A model generated the notes under the pieces. That model worked only from the letters and a program-made list of their open reading frames with translations. It had not been told where the DNA came from and ran no database searches. From the NCBI GenBank assembly GCA_966674685.1, contig CBKWJC010000008.1, positions 43,693 through 107,692 of the forward strand: a DNA stretch of 64,000 bases. Direction: 5' to 3'. Within the stretch, counting starts at the first letter, position 1. The number at the start of each line of letters is the position of its first letter. This DNA comes from Thainema sp966674685 (lineage in GTDB: Bacteria > Cyanobacteriota > Cyanobacteriia > Phormidesmidales > Phormidesmidaceae). Shown in pieces: positions 15,543-24,924 of this stretch. Made by a program: the position numbers and the translations under genes.

Positions 15543-18500
15543 AGCTCCAGTTTTCCAATTCTTCACCCCAATCTTGCACTAAGCTAACCACCTGTTCCCG
15601 ACGTGTCTCAAAGGTTGCCGCGATCCAAATGAGCAGACTGCCCACCCCAATGCCAATCAGCCACTTCACAAACGGATAGATACTATTCAGTACAATCAGC
15701 TGATCAATCACCGTTAGTCCTAAGAACAGCGTGCCCGCATAGAGCCACGCCCGCGTCCGCAGTGCTAAGCCAACAAAGACCGCTAATAGGCTAGCGATGC
15801 CGAGGGGCAGGCCGCTCCAGGGTTCATTGAAGAAGGCGGTAATGAAAATAAGACCAATGCCAGCTAATCGCAGGAAGTGGCGCATGATGCGGCGATTGGG
15901 TGATTGTAGGGCAGGATCAATTTGAGCAATATAAATCAGCGAGAGTCCCACAGGCAAAACATAGGCCAGCGGATCGTCAACGGCAGCGCGATCGCACTGT
16001 CGCCAAATCAGCCAGTCAATCAGCGCCACCGATAAGTAGGTCAGCCGGATTCGTTCCGCTTGGCGGGCCAGCAGGACATAGCTGGCGGCTGCGATCGCTA
16101 AACTAACCGAGTGAATCACCTCTGCCGTGGTGATCACCATGCCAACCGGGAAGACCAGCGCAAAGCGCCGCCAGGGAGTTGCCGACCAGCCCCAGCGTCG
16201 CCAGCTACCGCTATAGATCAGAATGGCCAGCACACTTGCGATCGCACCCAGACAGGGCTGAAGAATCCGCAGGTCAGGAGCCATCAGCCGAATGTCAACC
16301 CCGAGTCCAATGAGCGCAACGAGTCCGGCATAGACCCAAAGTTCATCCGGCGGAACAGTTGCGTTGGCAGGATTAATATCGTAATCGGCTCGATGCACCA
16401 AACGGCCTTGTTCCAACGCATAGATAACCAGAGCTAGACCAACTGCGATCGCAAGTCCGCGCAGTTGAATGCCAGATTCAACTACAAAACCTGTGGACAG
16501 AATCATCAGCAAAATTCCGACCGCCCAGTGCAGGTGCGTGAGCAATTGAATATCGGCTCGCTCCATTGCCAGCCAGCGCACCAAGCCCCGTTGCAGCAGG
16601 CGATACAGGCCAACAATGACCACTGCCACTAACGCCAGAATCACCATGCCGTCGGCAGGAGAACCACCTTCGGCCTGAGCAAGCTGATAGAACACTAGCT
16701 CATACCAGCCCAGCGTCAGACCAATCAGCGCCATCCACTTCAACCAGCGGTAGTTTAGCTGTCGTCCGACGCCGACGCCAATCAGAGCTGCAATGACTGT
16801 CAACCAGCCTGTCCAAGCCGTAAACGCCTCGGTTCTCAAAGCAATCGCCATCAGAGCAAACAGCAGCGGTGACACAAAGTGCGATCGCACTTGCACTCGC
16901 ATTCCCTGCCGTCCGACAATAGAGAAAACGATAAATAGTACGCTTCCCAACGCGCTATTTGCGATCGCTAAATCCAGCACATCGCCGCCGCCAATATGCA
17001 CCAGCTCCGCCAGCAGCAGTTCACCTGTCCAGCTCATCACGTAAGGCGAAACGCTCCAGGTTTCCCGCCAGGTGCGCCCAATGATCGCAATCAGCAGGAT
17101 TAAAAACGCCGCCACATAGGTCAGCGAATCACCACGCTCATCCAGATACAGCCAAGCCGCATCGGCAGTTCCCATGAGCAGCAGCACCCCGCTGAGGCCG
17201 ATTGCCCAGAGGTCAACTGCGGTGCCGTAAACCTGTAGCTGCAAGCCGACCGGACGCTCAGCCCAACGACTTGCCCAGCGCTGAACCGCAGCCCAGATTA
17301 GCCAGAAGCAACCAACTGCGATCGCACCTAGCAGGACCCAACTTGGCCGAGCGATAATTTGATCCCACAGAACGCTGATGGCAAAGGCTAAACCAAAGCC
17401 CACCGTCAGTCCAGCCGCCCAGCGGGAAGCTAGCCAAACGGTATTCATGATCATCAAACCTGTAGCCAAGAGGAGGGATTGCGATCGCGTTTCTGGAAAT
17501 TCAAATGTCAGCAGCGGCAGTAAAACAATGGCTACTGTACTTGCTAATGCCCAGCGATGCCGAGATTCCGGGACTTCCCGCACAGCTAGTGTTGTCAGGC
17601 TGAGGGGAATAATCAGCCAAAGCAACTGCCATTGCGGATCAACATTTTCTATTTGGAACAGCAGAATTTCTCGCCGCTTGATCAGCAGTACATAGCTCAC
17701 TACGGCCAGTGCTGCACCCATCCCGCGTCCGCTGTGTCGCCAGTCTCGCCAGGTGTTACCTTGACTCCAAATCCACTCTAGGGCGGCAAGGGCGATAAAT
17801 AGGCCAATCCAGCCCGCGATGGGCAGTTGCTCCCAGACATAGATCACTAAACTGATAATCGCCAGCACACCAACGATTTGCGTGACGTAGATACCAAAAC
17901 GGTAAGCGATTGTTTGGCGCTGAGTGATGATGCCCAGCAGTAAGGTTGACACGATCAGATTAATCGCCAGCGTGAGTGGATCGAACAAACTGATGAGGCT
18001 GAGCAATAGCCCAAAACTGATGGTGAACCAATCAGCTACCGGGGTCAATTGCTGGTGCTGCTGCCGTTTCAGCCAGTAGCCTGCTCCGATAGAGATCGCT
18101 AAGTAGGGTAAGTAAACAACCCCCAGCAGCGCAAAGGCAAAGTCAACCTGCGTTAGATCAACTAAGGTATCTCTAATATTGGTTTGCACGGGATCAGGAA
18201 GGCACTGCCAGAGTAAAACAGGTAGCTGTACCCCAATCAGCAGTAGAAAAAGCAGATCCCGTCGTTTCCAGGTCAAGCGCAGTGACTGAACGACCAAGTG
18301 TAAGCTCAATCCGCTAATTGCAACCGCTTGCCAAGGCAACTCTTCAACCGCCATACCCCAGGATAGTATTAGGATTATGCCGCTGATCAAGCCCCAGAGC
18401 TGGATAGAGGTGGGAGAGCGGGATGGAGGAGCAGGGGGGGCAGGGGGAGCGGAAGGAGCAAGGGGGATAGGAGGCGCGATCGCATCTTCTTGCCCCCTTT

Positions 18501-19710
18501 CTCCCCCGCCCCCTCTCTCCCCTGCTCCCCCGCTCCCTCTCTCCCCTGCTCCCTCTCTCCCCTGCTCCCCCACCTCCGCTATTGCCACCTTCAACACCTG
18601 CGTCTCATGCACCAGCCAGCCTAAACCCCAGCCCACAATGCCCAGCGCCAAGCTGATCTGCTGAATCTCCACCGCTTGAGTCGATAGAACGCGCAGTGCG
18701 AGCAAGCCCAAGGCATAGAGCAGGATCAGCGTGATTCGATTTAGGGGTGAAACGTCGATCGGCGATGGTGCAGGCGGTTCTCGGTTAGGACTTGCGCTAG
18801 AAGTTGGTGATTGGCGAACGGTGCGAATAATCGCCAACGTACCTGCGATCGCACCTCCGTACACAGCCAACAGGGGAATGCGCTCCACCTGCCAGCCCCA
18901 CTGCAACAGGCAAAGTCCCAGAACGACGACAGTACAAGCGAAAGGAGCCTGGAGCTTGCGTTGATAGAGAAAGATAACTAAGGTGGCGAGGATGATGGTT
19001 GCGATCGCAATTGTGCCAAGTCCCAGCACGCTCTGCCAAAGGTTGAGCTGATCCATCGCCCAGAAGTTGACGGGCACCAGCAGCAGCGTCAGGAACAGCA
19101 GCGTGCGCGTCGTCAGGCGCAGACTGGCCTGTCGGCTCGTCCAGTAGTAGCTGCCCCCAAGTACTAGCGTATAGGCCAGCAGGACGCCATATTGACCCGC
19201 TGCACTAAACCGCGACCACTGGCTCGCGGCTAGTAAGGCCGAGGATAGTACTACTAGCACCACGCCAATGCACAGCAGCCACACGACGCTCAGTTCGGCC
19301 ATCAGGGACTGGGTGATCTGTGCCCAGCGGGGTGGTTGAATCGGCTGGATCTGCGATCGCGCCTGATCTGAGCCAATTGGTTCAGTACCCAATTTCTGAC
19401 GGCGACGGTCACGGCGGAATCGTCGCGCGGGTCGAGTATCCGGCTCATCGACAATAAATTGCCCTCCAACTGTCGGTGGGGCCTCTAATGGTTCTTCGTT
19501 GAACACCAGCACGTTATCGGCGGCATCGACAGCTACCGCTTGCACACTGGGCACTGCACAAGTGAGCTGTGTCGCTGCCAGATGTCGCAAATCTGCGTCT
19601 GAGATCCAATTCAACTGCACTAGAGTATCGAGGCCAGCCAGCAGCGACGGATCATCGGCTTCTACCGATAGCTCCAAACGGATGGGAGGCGGATTTGAGG
19701 AGGAAGCCAT
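15541..19710 (-). CDS. Very large multi-pass membrane protein of unknown function
   Basis: From the ATG at 19710 the protein has 1,389 residues. The frame is open 56 codons further, but that stretch is not protein-like. The first 110 residues are soluble (L-V-Q-L-N-W-I-S-D-A-D-L-R-H-L), then a basic R-R-F-R-R-D-R-R-R patch, then more than 30 hydrophobic helices separated by short loops. No catalytic motif, transporter signature or binding cassette is recognised. The organisation recalls DUF2157/DUF2339-like giant membrane proteins, but I cannot confirm family membership. A Gly/Glu/Arg then Pro/Ala-rich loop (DNA 18414-18575) interrupts the helices about residues 378-432 and is encoded by a purine-rich repeat. 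Single gene, flanked by a convergent kinase and a divergent oxidoreductase. Confidence 0.8.
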   Translation of the reverse strand: MASSSNPPPIRLELSVEADDPSLLAGLDTLVQLNWISDADLRHLAATQLTCAVPSVQAVAVDAADNVLVFNEEPLEAPPTVGGQFIVDEPDTRPARRFRRDRRRQKLGTEPIGSDQARSQIQPIQPPRWAQITQSLMAELSVVWLLCIGVVLVVLSSALLAASQWSRFSAAGQYGVLLAYTLVLGGSYYWTSRQASLRLTTRTLLFLTLLLVPVNFWAMDQLNLWQSVLGLGTIAIATIILATLVIFLYQRKLQAPFACTVVVLGLCLLQWGWQVERIPLLAVYGGAIAGTLAIIRTVRQSPTSSASPNREPPAPSPIDVSPLNRITLILLYALGLLALRVLSTQAVEIQQISLALGIVGWGLGWLVHETQVLKVAIAEVGEQGREGAGERGSGGAGERGGGGERGQEDAIAPPIPLAPSAPPAPPAPPSRSPTSIQLWGLISGIILILSWGMAVEELPWQAVAISGLSLHLVVQSLRLTWKRRDLLFLLLIGVQLPVLLWQCLPDPVQTNIRDTLVDLTQVDFAFALLGVVYLPYLAISIGAGYWLKRQQHQQLTPVADWFTISFGLLLSLISLFDPLTLAINLIVSTLLLGIITQRQTIAYRFGIYVTQIVGVLAIISLVIYVWEQLPIAGWIGLFIALAALEWIWSQGNTWRDWRHSGRGMGAALAVVSYVLLIKRREILLFQIENVDPQWQLLWLIIPLSLTTLAVREVPESRHRWALASTVAIVLLPLLTFEFPETRSQSLLLATGLMIMNTVWLASRWAAGLTVGFGLAFAISVLWDQIIARPSWVLLGAIAVGCFWLIWAAVQRWASRWAERPVGLQLQVYGTAVDLWAIGLSGVLLLMGTADAAWLYLDERGDSLTYVAAFLILLIAIIGRTWRETWSVSPYVMSWTGELLLAELVHIGGGDVLDLAIANSALGSVLFIVFSIVGRQGMRVQVRSHFVSPLLFALMAIALRTEAFTAWTGWLTVIAALIGVGVGRQLNYRWLKWMALIGLTLGWYELVFYQLAQAEGGSPADGMVILALVAVVIVGLYRLLQRGLVRWLAMERADIQLLTHLHWAVGILLMILSTGFVVESGIQLRGLAIAVGLALVIYALEQGRLVHRADYDINPANATVPPDELWVYAGLVALIGLGVDIRLMAPDLRILQPCLGAIASVLAILIYSGSWRRWGWSATPWRRFALVFPVGMVITTAEVIHSVSLAIAAASYVLLARQAERIRLTYLSVALIDWLIWRQCDRAAVDDPLAYVLPVGLSLIYIAQIDPALQSPNRRIMRHFLRLAGIGLIFITAFFNEPWSGLPLGIASLLAVFVGLALRTRAWLYAGTLFLGLTVIDQLIVLNSIYPFVKWLIGIGVGSLLIWIAATFETRREQVVSLVQDWGEELENWS
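18414..18575. repeat. Polypurine/polypyrimidine low-complexity insert inside a coding region
   Basis: On the plus strand a purine half (GGAGCAGGGGG-like units) is followed by a HIP1 site at about 18477 and then a pyrimidine half (CTCTCCCCTGCTCCC units), so the block is a loose inverted repeat. A related purine run is at 25069-25130. It is in frame in the membrane protein and encodes a Gly/Glu/Arg segment and a Pro/Ala segment. Confidence 0.7.
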
Positions 19711-20072
19711 AGGGCATGTGTGTAATGAATAATGCAAAATTAAGTAGCTGCATATCAGTGAGGTGCATAACCTAGAAACCGGAGGACGCCCCGACGGAGC
19801 ATGTTCCCGTTTTTTTAGATGCGCTGATTTACGCGACTCACTTATGTCAGCAAATGGGAATATTTTGTCCCCAATCATGCCGTGTTTTTTCTCTGTCGGC
19901 GTTCTTCACCGTGCCAATTTAACAATTGCGCTGTAATAACTGCGCTGGTAGCCGTCGTGATTCAGAACACATTGACGTTTAAAAAAGCGGAAGACTTGCG
20001 CCAAAACTGGGTTTAGCCGTTATATTTGTCACTTACGCATACTCCTGTACGCAATTTCTCTGAACAAGCTTC
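19711..20072. other. Divergent promoter region of the membrane protein and FAD/Rieske genes
   Basis: AT-rich spacer with no gene and no strong inverted repeat that I can support. It must contain the promoters of both divergent genes, but I see no unambiguous -35/-10 pair. Confidence 0.3.
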
Positions 20073-22013
20073 ATGGTGACATTTTCGGATTTTCCCGCCT
20101 CGGTTTCTCTGTCTCGGCGCACACTCCTCAAACTCTTTGCTCTCAGCGCCTTTGGTGGACTAGTCGGCTACTCTCGCTTCACGAAGCCTAAACCTGCCGT
20201 CTTTCAAGCAGATGCGATCGCACTTCCTTTTCTGCTCAACCGCCCCAAAACAGCCGTCGTCGTCGGTGGTGGACTGGCGGGACTCGCGGCGGCATATGAA
20301 CTCAGTCGGCGCGGAGTACAGGTAACGCTGCTGGAGAAATCACCCCAACTGGGCGGCAAAATTGCCAGTTGGGATATTGAGGTGAATGGGCATCCCTTCC
20401 GCATGGAGCATGGGTTTCACGGTTTCTTTCCCCAGTATTACAACCTGTTCGGCCTGGTGAATGAGCTAGAGATCCGCAACAACTTCAAATCTCTAGAGTT
20501 TTACTCCGTGGTCTACAAAGGGGATCAGTATGAACCAGAAGTGTTTCGGCCTAGTCACTCCTCCTTCCCCTGGAATGTGGTGGATTTGGCCGTTAACTCG
20601 CCCAATCGGCTGCAGTGGGGCATTAATTTACTCAAGCTCAAGCATCTAGAGGTGTTCCGCGAAATTGGCGGCTTCCAGATTCCCTACAGCTTCCAGCGGC
20701 TGGACGACATTTCCGTGGCGGACTGGGTGAAGCGCGATTTTCCCCAGGGACTGTACGACCTCTACTTCTTGCCCTTCGCCAAGTCGAGCCTGAATGCGCC
20801 CGATACCATGAGCGCGGGCGAACTAATGCAGTTCTTTCACTTTTACTTTTTTGGCAATCCCGAAGGTCTAGCGTTCAACGGCACGCGGCAAGATATGGGC
20901 CGCAGCTTAGTTGAGCCAATTGCCGATTCAATTCGGGCGCACGGCGGTCAGGTGCTCACGGATGTCACCGTCACGGGGTTGAACTGGCAGGACGGCAAGG
21001 TGCAGTCGCTCCAGTACGGCACGGGCGACAACCAAAGTACCCCCTTCTGGGTCGAGCGCAATCCGCTGTTGAGTACCGATGAAACGGAATATTTCGGTGC
21101 AGGCGATCGCTTATTCTATTTGCCCCGCGATCGCACCGAAGCGCTGTCTCTCACCTGCACCCACCAGGGCTGTAGCGTTCATCCTAGCCAAACGGGTGGT
21201 TTCCTCTGTCCCTGTCACGGTGCGGCCTATGCTGCCGACGGTGAGGTGAAAGGCGGCCCTGCTCAGCGCGATTTATCCAAGTATCGAGTACTAGATCGGC
21301 AGGGAGATCAGATTCAACTGGCTCTGATTCCAGCGGCAAACACGACAGCGACGCAAACCCTAGAGGCCGATTACTATGTGTTTGCCACCGATGTGCCGGG
21401 CGTGAAATCCCTGCTGGCGCTCTCTAGTGATCAAGCCCATCCCGTAGTGAATCAGCAAATTGAGCAACTTGCGATCGCAGATCCGTTTGCCGTTTGTCGC
21501 TTTTGGTTTGACCGCGATTTTGAGTGGGAGCAAAGCGATTTCACCTCTCTATCTGGCTATCGCTTGACCGACAGTATTACCCTCTATCACCGGATTCAGG
21601 ATGACTACCGAGCTTGGGCCAATCAAACGGGTGGTAGTGTAGTTGAACTTCATGCCTATTGCTACAAAGAGCAGGAATTTCCATCGCAGCAAGAGTTGCT
21701 AGCTACGTTTGAGCAGGAGCTATACGAGATTGTGCCCGCCCTGCAAACAGCAACGCTGCTTCACCGTGAGCTAGTAAACCAGAAGAATTTTTCTGGCTAT
21801 CCGCCCAATAGTTACGACAATCGACCTGTGACCCAGAGTGCGGCTGCTAACCTGCTGTTCGCGGGCGACTGGGTGAAGATGCCCTTTCCCTGCGGCCTGA
21901 TGGAACGCGCCGTCAGCAGCGGCCTGCTAGCTGCCAATGCGGTTCTAGAGAAAGAAGGCGTTCAGCGTCGTCCGTTGTATTCAGTTAAACCTAGTGGTTT
22001 GCTGACAATTTAG
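20073..22013 (+). CDS. Tat-exported FAD-dependent oxidoreductase with Rieske [2Fe-2S] domain (CrtU/CruE-like)
   Basis: 646 residues. The N-terminus L-S-R-R-T-L-L-K-L-F followed by a hydrophobic stretch (21-33) is a twin-arginine signal. The FAD motif V-V-V-G-G-G-L-A-G-L-A-A-A-Y is at 62-75 and E-H-G-F-H-G-F-F-P-Q-Y-Y, characteristic of the carotenoid desaturase/methyltransferase (CrtU/CruE) branch, follows at about 112. A Rieske cluster is inserted at 362-383: C362-T-H364-Q-G-C367 and C379-P-C381-H382-G. It has the extra cysteine pair (C367/C381) of cytochrome b6f-type Rieske proteins. The C-terminal F-A-G-D-W-V-K-M-P-F-P-C-G-L-M-E closes the FAD fold. A role in forming aromatic carotenoid end rings (synechoxanthin type) is inference; a different amine-oxidase-like substrate is possible. 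ylxR follows after 18 nt. Confidence 0.85.
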   Translation: MVTFSDFPASVSLSRRTLLKLFALSAFGGLVGYSRFTKPKPAVFQADAIALPFLLNRPKTAVVVGGGLAGLAAAYELSRRGVQVTLLEKSPQLGGKIASWDIEVNGHPFRMEHGFHGFFPQYYNLFGLVNELEIRNNFKSLEFYSVVYKGDQYEPEVFRPSHSSFPWNVVDLAVNSPNRLQWGINLLKLKHLEVFREIGGFQIPYSFQRLDDISVADWVKRDFPQGLYDLYFLPFAKSSLNAPDTMSAGELMQFFHFYFFGNPEGLAFNGTRQDMGRSLVEPIADSIRAHGGQVLTDVTVTGLNWQDGKVQSLQYGTGDNQSTPFWVERNPLLSTDETEYFGAGDRLFYLPRDRTEALSLTCTHQGCSVHPSQTGGFLCPCHGAAYAADGEVKGGPAQRDLSKYRVLDRQGDQIQLALIPAANTTATQTLEADYYVFATDVPGVKSLLALSSDQAHPVVNQQIEQLAIADPFAVCRFWFDRDFEWEQSDFTSLSGYRLTDSITLYHRIQDDYRAWANQTGGSVVELHAYCYKEQEFPSQQELLATFEQELYEIVPALQTATLLHRELVNQKNFSGYPPNSYDNRPVTQSAAANLLFAGDWVKMPFPCGLMERAVSSGLLAANAVLEKEGVQRRPLYSVKPSGLLTI

Positions 22014-22031
22014 ACTCGATAAAATTGGCAC

Positions 22032-22277
22032 ATGGAAAAAAACTATCGTCGCTGTATTAGCTGTCGTCGCGCTGCGCCCAAGTCTGAGTTTTGGCGCGTC
22101 GTACGCTGTCATCCCGATGCGCGAATTCAACTGGATGAGGGAATGGGGCGTTCGGCTTATCTATGCCCGACCGAAGATTGTCTCAAGGCGGCACAGAAAA
22201 AGAATCGACTGGGACGGGTGCTACGGACTCGCGTTGCAGATAATGTTTATGAAGCACTCTGGCAGCGGTTACGATAG
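22032..22277 (+). CDS. ylxR: YlxR family RNA-binding protein (DUF448)
   Basis: An 81-residue protein beginning R-R-C-I-S-C-R-R-A-A-P-K and continuing F-W-R-V-V-R, G-M-G-R-S-A-Y-L-C and C-L-K-A-A-Q-K-K-N-R-L, the YlxR fold with its conserved G-R-x-A-Y-[LV]-C motif. YlxR proteins bind RNA and nucleoid components and are normally encoded between nusA and infB. Neither is present here. Instead it follows the FAD/Rieske gene by 18 nt, and its last 31 bases overlap the end of the convergent Crp-family gene. The displaced position could mean the nusA-infB operon is broken up in this genome or that a second copy exists elsewhere. Confidence 0.9.
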   Translation: MEKNYRRCISCRRAAPKSEFWRVVRCHPDARIQLDEGMGRSAYLCPTEDCLKAAQKKNRLGRVLRTRVADNVYEALWQRLR

Positions 22278-22975
22278 TGATTTAATGCCTGCTTCCCAAT
22301 GGCATAACATTCACAGGCCGCAGATTCCATCCCGTCCCGATTCAGGATCTGGACATAGCCTCGGTTGGTGTGAATAAGCCCAGCAGATTGTAAACTCCCA
22401 GTCACCAAACTGACAGTAGGACGACCCGATCCAATCATCTGAGCCAGGATTTCCCGTGTGAACGAAAACGTCGATAGTTGGCTATGATCCTGCGCGGCAA
22501 GTAGCCAACGACAGAGCCGCTCCTCTGCGCTATGAAAGCGATTACACACCGCAGCTTGATTCAATTGCACCATTTTAAAGTAGATAAACGCAGCAGTACT
22601 TTGGCGCAGTGTGATTGATCTGTCCAGTGCCGCTCTAAAGGCTGCTGCGGGTAGCTTTAAAGCTCGGCCTGCCATTTGAACTTCAGTTTGCCAAGGGGCA
22701 ATGGTTTCCCCTAGTAGCAAGATTGTTCCAGATAAACCTTCATTACCTGTGACTCCAACCTCAACAACCTCACCTGTTTCGGTTAAATTTGTCCAGGATA
22801 GAATGCATGTCGTCGGAAAATAAACGTTTGTAATTGGTTCGCCCTTTTCAATCAGAATATTGCTCTGTGATAGTTCAACCTCTACCAAATGAGGATGCAG
22901 CGATTCATACTCAAACTGAGGCAGCAGGTCGAGAATAAAATTTGTTGCGGATTTATTCTTCGTAAAATCCTGCAT
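22247..22975 (-). CDS. Crp/Fnr family transcriptional regulator
   Basis: 242 residues with an N-terminal cupin-like effector domain (I-L-I-E-K-G-E-P-I-T-N-V-Y-F-P at about 40-54), a dimer helix, and a C-terminal winged helix (T-R-E-I-L-A-Q-M-I-G-S-G-R-P-T-V-S-L-V at about 175-193). The cAMP cassette is absent: the G-E-x-A...R-S motif is replaced by V-G-V-T-G-N-E-G-L. It therefore belongs to the branch of cyanobacterial Crp-like regulators that do not bind cyclic nucleotides; its signal is unknown. It is convergent with ylxR and overlaps it by 31 bp, so antisense interference between the two 3' ends is possible. The upstream neighbour (23095, plus strand) is a divergent receiver protein. Confidence 0.92.
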   Translation of the reverse strand: MQDFTKNKSATNFILDLLPQFEYESLHPHLVEVELSQSNILIEKGEPITNVYFPTTCILSWTNLTETGEVVEVGVTGNEGLSGTILLLGETIAPWQTEVQMAGRALKLPAAAFRAALDRSITLRQSTAAFIYFKMVQLNQAAVCNRFHSAEERLCRWLLAAQDHSQLSTFSFTREILAQMIGSGRPTVSLVTGSLQSAGLIHTNRGYVQILNRDGMESAACECYAIGKQALNHYRNRCQSAS

Positions 22976-23094
22976 TAACCAGTTCCTGTATTCGTGCTTG
23001 CTGTTTGGGGCTTTTCTGTTCTGTTCGCCATCGAACTGAGATTTTTACTTTGTGTCAGTAGACTACATCTATCTCAAAAAATAATGGAAAAAAC

Positions 23095-23475
23095 ATGTTT
23101 TTATCCCACAGGATTTTGTATGTCGATGATTCAAAAGATGACTGTGAGCTATTACAAATCATGTTAACGGAAAAGGGCTATGACGTAAAAACAGCACCTT
23201 CCTTGCCAGAAGCTTTACAGCTTATCAACAACAATTCGTTTGATTTATGTCTATCGGATCTTTCCCTACCTGGAGGAACGGGGATTGAATTGCTGGAAAA
23301 AGTGCGTATGATCAATCCGCTGATTCCCCTGATTATCTGTTCGGCTGATGTGCGTGAATCGACTCAGGAAGAAGCTCTACAGGCAGGGGCAGATGCTTTT
23401 TTTACAAAACCTGTTGATTTCGACTTGCTAATGAGAACGATCGCTCAGTTCCTAAAAGACCCTAGATTGGTTTGA
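23095..23475 (+). CDS. Single-domain response regulator (CheY-like receiver)
   Basis: 126 residues, receiver domain only. The acidic pair is D11-D12, the phospho-acceptor D55 in L-S-D-L-S-L-P-G-G, the switch Ser S83 and the conserved K105 in F-F-T-K-P-V-D. There is no output domain, so it must act through a partner such as a kinase, phosphotransfer protein or flagellar/pilus target. It is divergent from the Crp-family regulator. It is convergent with the chemoreceptor next door, with only 3 nt between their stop codons. This placement suggests a chemotaxis-type link, which is inference. Confidence 0.93.
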   Translation: MFLSHRILYVDDSKDDCELLQIMLTEKGYDVKTAPSLPEALQLINNNSFDLCLSDLSLPGGTGIELLEKVRMINPLIPLIICSADVRESTQEEALQAGADAFFTKPVDFDLLMRTIAQFLKDPRLV

Positions 23476-23478
23476 CCT

Positions 23479-24924
23479 CTATAGCATTTCCGCAAGCTGA
23501 GAGGCCGCATGGCTGAGCATTTGGGTACTGGTTTGAGTTTGGCGAATACTGCTTGCCGTATCATGAGCCACCACGTCTAAATTACTCATCGCCGAAACCA
23601 CCTGCCGAATGCTAGAAGCTTGCTCCTGCGCGGTCAGATAGATTTGCTGATTATGAATTGCAACATTTTCGATGTCTTGCCGAATGGTGCTAAATGCATC
23701 AGCGGTTTCCTGAGCAATTTGAATACCTGTTTGTACTGTTTCAACCCCTTGAGCGCTAGCGCTGACCACGGATTGGATTGCAGTTTGCACATCGTCAACT
23801 AAGGCATCAATTTGTGCCGAGGACGCTCGACTTTGATTGGCGAGTTTGCGAATTTCAGTGGCAATAATGACGAATCCAGCACCATGCTCACCTGCCTGCA
23901 CCGCTTCGATTCCAGCATTGAGGGCCAGAATATTGGTTTGATTGGCCAGATCGCTGACTAGAGCGGTAACGCCGCCAATTTGGGCCGTATGCCGCTGGAG
24001 CTGTTCCGCTGCACTTGCGATCGCAAGTACTTTCTCTTGCAGTTGCTCCATTCCAGTTAGAGTCTTATCGACGGTTTTCATGCCTAGTTCAGCCTGAGCC
24101 AAAACGCGACTGGCGCGATCGCTCGATTGTTTGGCCTGCTGGGCTGACTGCTGAGAAGCGGCATCCAGTTGCCCCATCGTGGTCGTCGTTTCGGCAACTG
24201 CGCTGGCCTGATGAGAGGCGGTTTGCTCCTGCTGGGTTGTCGTGGCTGCCAGTTCAGACGATGTTTCGGTCAGCATAGCGATGGTGTTGCGGAAGGTTGC
24301 AGTGATGGTGCGGCTAATCCAGTAGCCAAGCGGCGATGCGGCAATTAGAGCCAGCGCCAGGATGATGATAAACAGGCTGACCGTCTGTCGATACACCACG
24401 GCAGCACGTTCGCGCTCGGACTGAGCAATATCGAGCTGCAAATCAATTAGCTCTTGAATTTTGCTGGTTAAAGGGTCGATGCTGGCATACAGCGCTCCGT
24501 TCAGTTGGGCAATGGTGTTGGGATCTTGCGATCGCAATGCCTGCTTCAGCCGATCAATTTGCTGATTGGATTGAACAAACAGGACTTCTACCTCTTGAGC
24601 AAGCTGCTGTTCTTGGTCAGTCAAATACGTGCCTCGGTAAGCTGTCCATTGATCCTCGATTTGGCGTTCGGCCTGCTCAATCAGGCGCAGCGCTTCTGCA
24701 GGCTGCATCAGCTCATGATCGGTTTTGTTGACCGCATCAATCACGTTAATCGCATACTGATCGGAAATGACTTTAAGCTGCTGAAGTGGCACGACGCGGT
24801 CGTCATAAATAGTCGCGACTTGTCGATCTAAGGTGCGAAAGGCAAACAAAGCATAACCACCAATGCCAATCAGAATCAGAGCTGGGATGGCATATCCCAT
24901 ATAGATCTTTGTACTCAGTTTCAT
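23479..24924 (-). CDS. Methyl-accepting chemotaxis protein (chemoreceptor)
   Basis: 481 residues. TM1 is at about 8-28. A helical extracytoplasmic domain of about 150 residues of four-helix-bundle type (4HB_MCP-like) follows, with TM2 at about 180-201 and Y-W-I-S-R-T-I at its cytoplasmic end. The signalling domain is a long coiled coil whose hairpin tip reads I-L-A-L-N-A-G-I-E-A-V-Q-A-G-E-H-G-A-G-F, close to the canonical tip that binds CheA and CheW, with V-Q replacing the usual A-R. No classical HAMP sequence is clear and no CheR-tethering pentapeptide is present. In cyanobacteria such receptors steer type IV pilus phototaxis or chemotaxis. No cheA or cheW is in the window. Confidence 0.93.
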   Translation of the reverse strand: MKLSTKIYMGYAIPALILIGIGGYALFAFRTLDRQVATIYDDRVVPLQQLKVISDQYAINVIDAVNKTDHELMQPAEALRLIEQAERQIEDQWTAYRGTYLTDQEQQLAQEVEVLFVQSNQQIDRLKQALRSQDPNTIAQLNGALYASIDPLTSKIQELIDLQLDIAQSERERAAVVYRQTVSLFIIILALALIAASPLGYWISRTITATFRNTIAMLTETSSELAATTTQQEQTASHQASAVAETTTTMGQLDAASQQSAQQAKQSSDRASRVLAQAELGMKTVDKTLTGMEQLQEKVLAIASAAEQLQRHTAQIGGVTALVSDLANQTNILALNAGIEAVQAGEHGAGFVIIATEIRKLANQSRASSAQIDALVDDVQTAIQSVVSASAQGVETVQTGIQIAQETADAFSTIRQDIENVAIHNQQIYLTAQEQASSIRQVVSAMSNLDVVAHDTASSIRQTQTSTQMLSHAASQLAEML

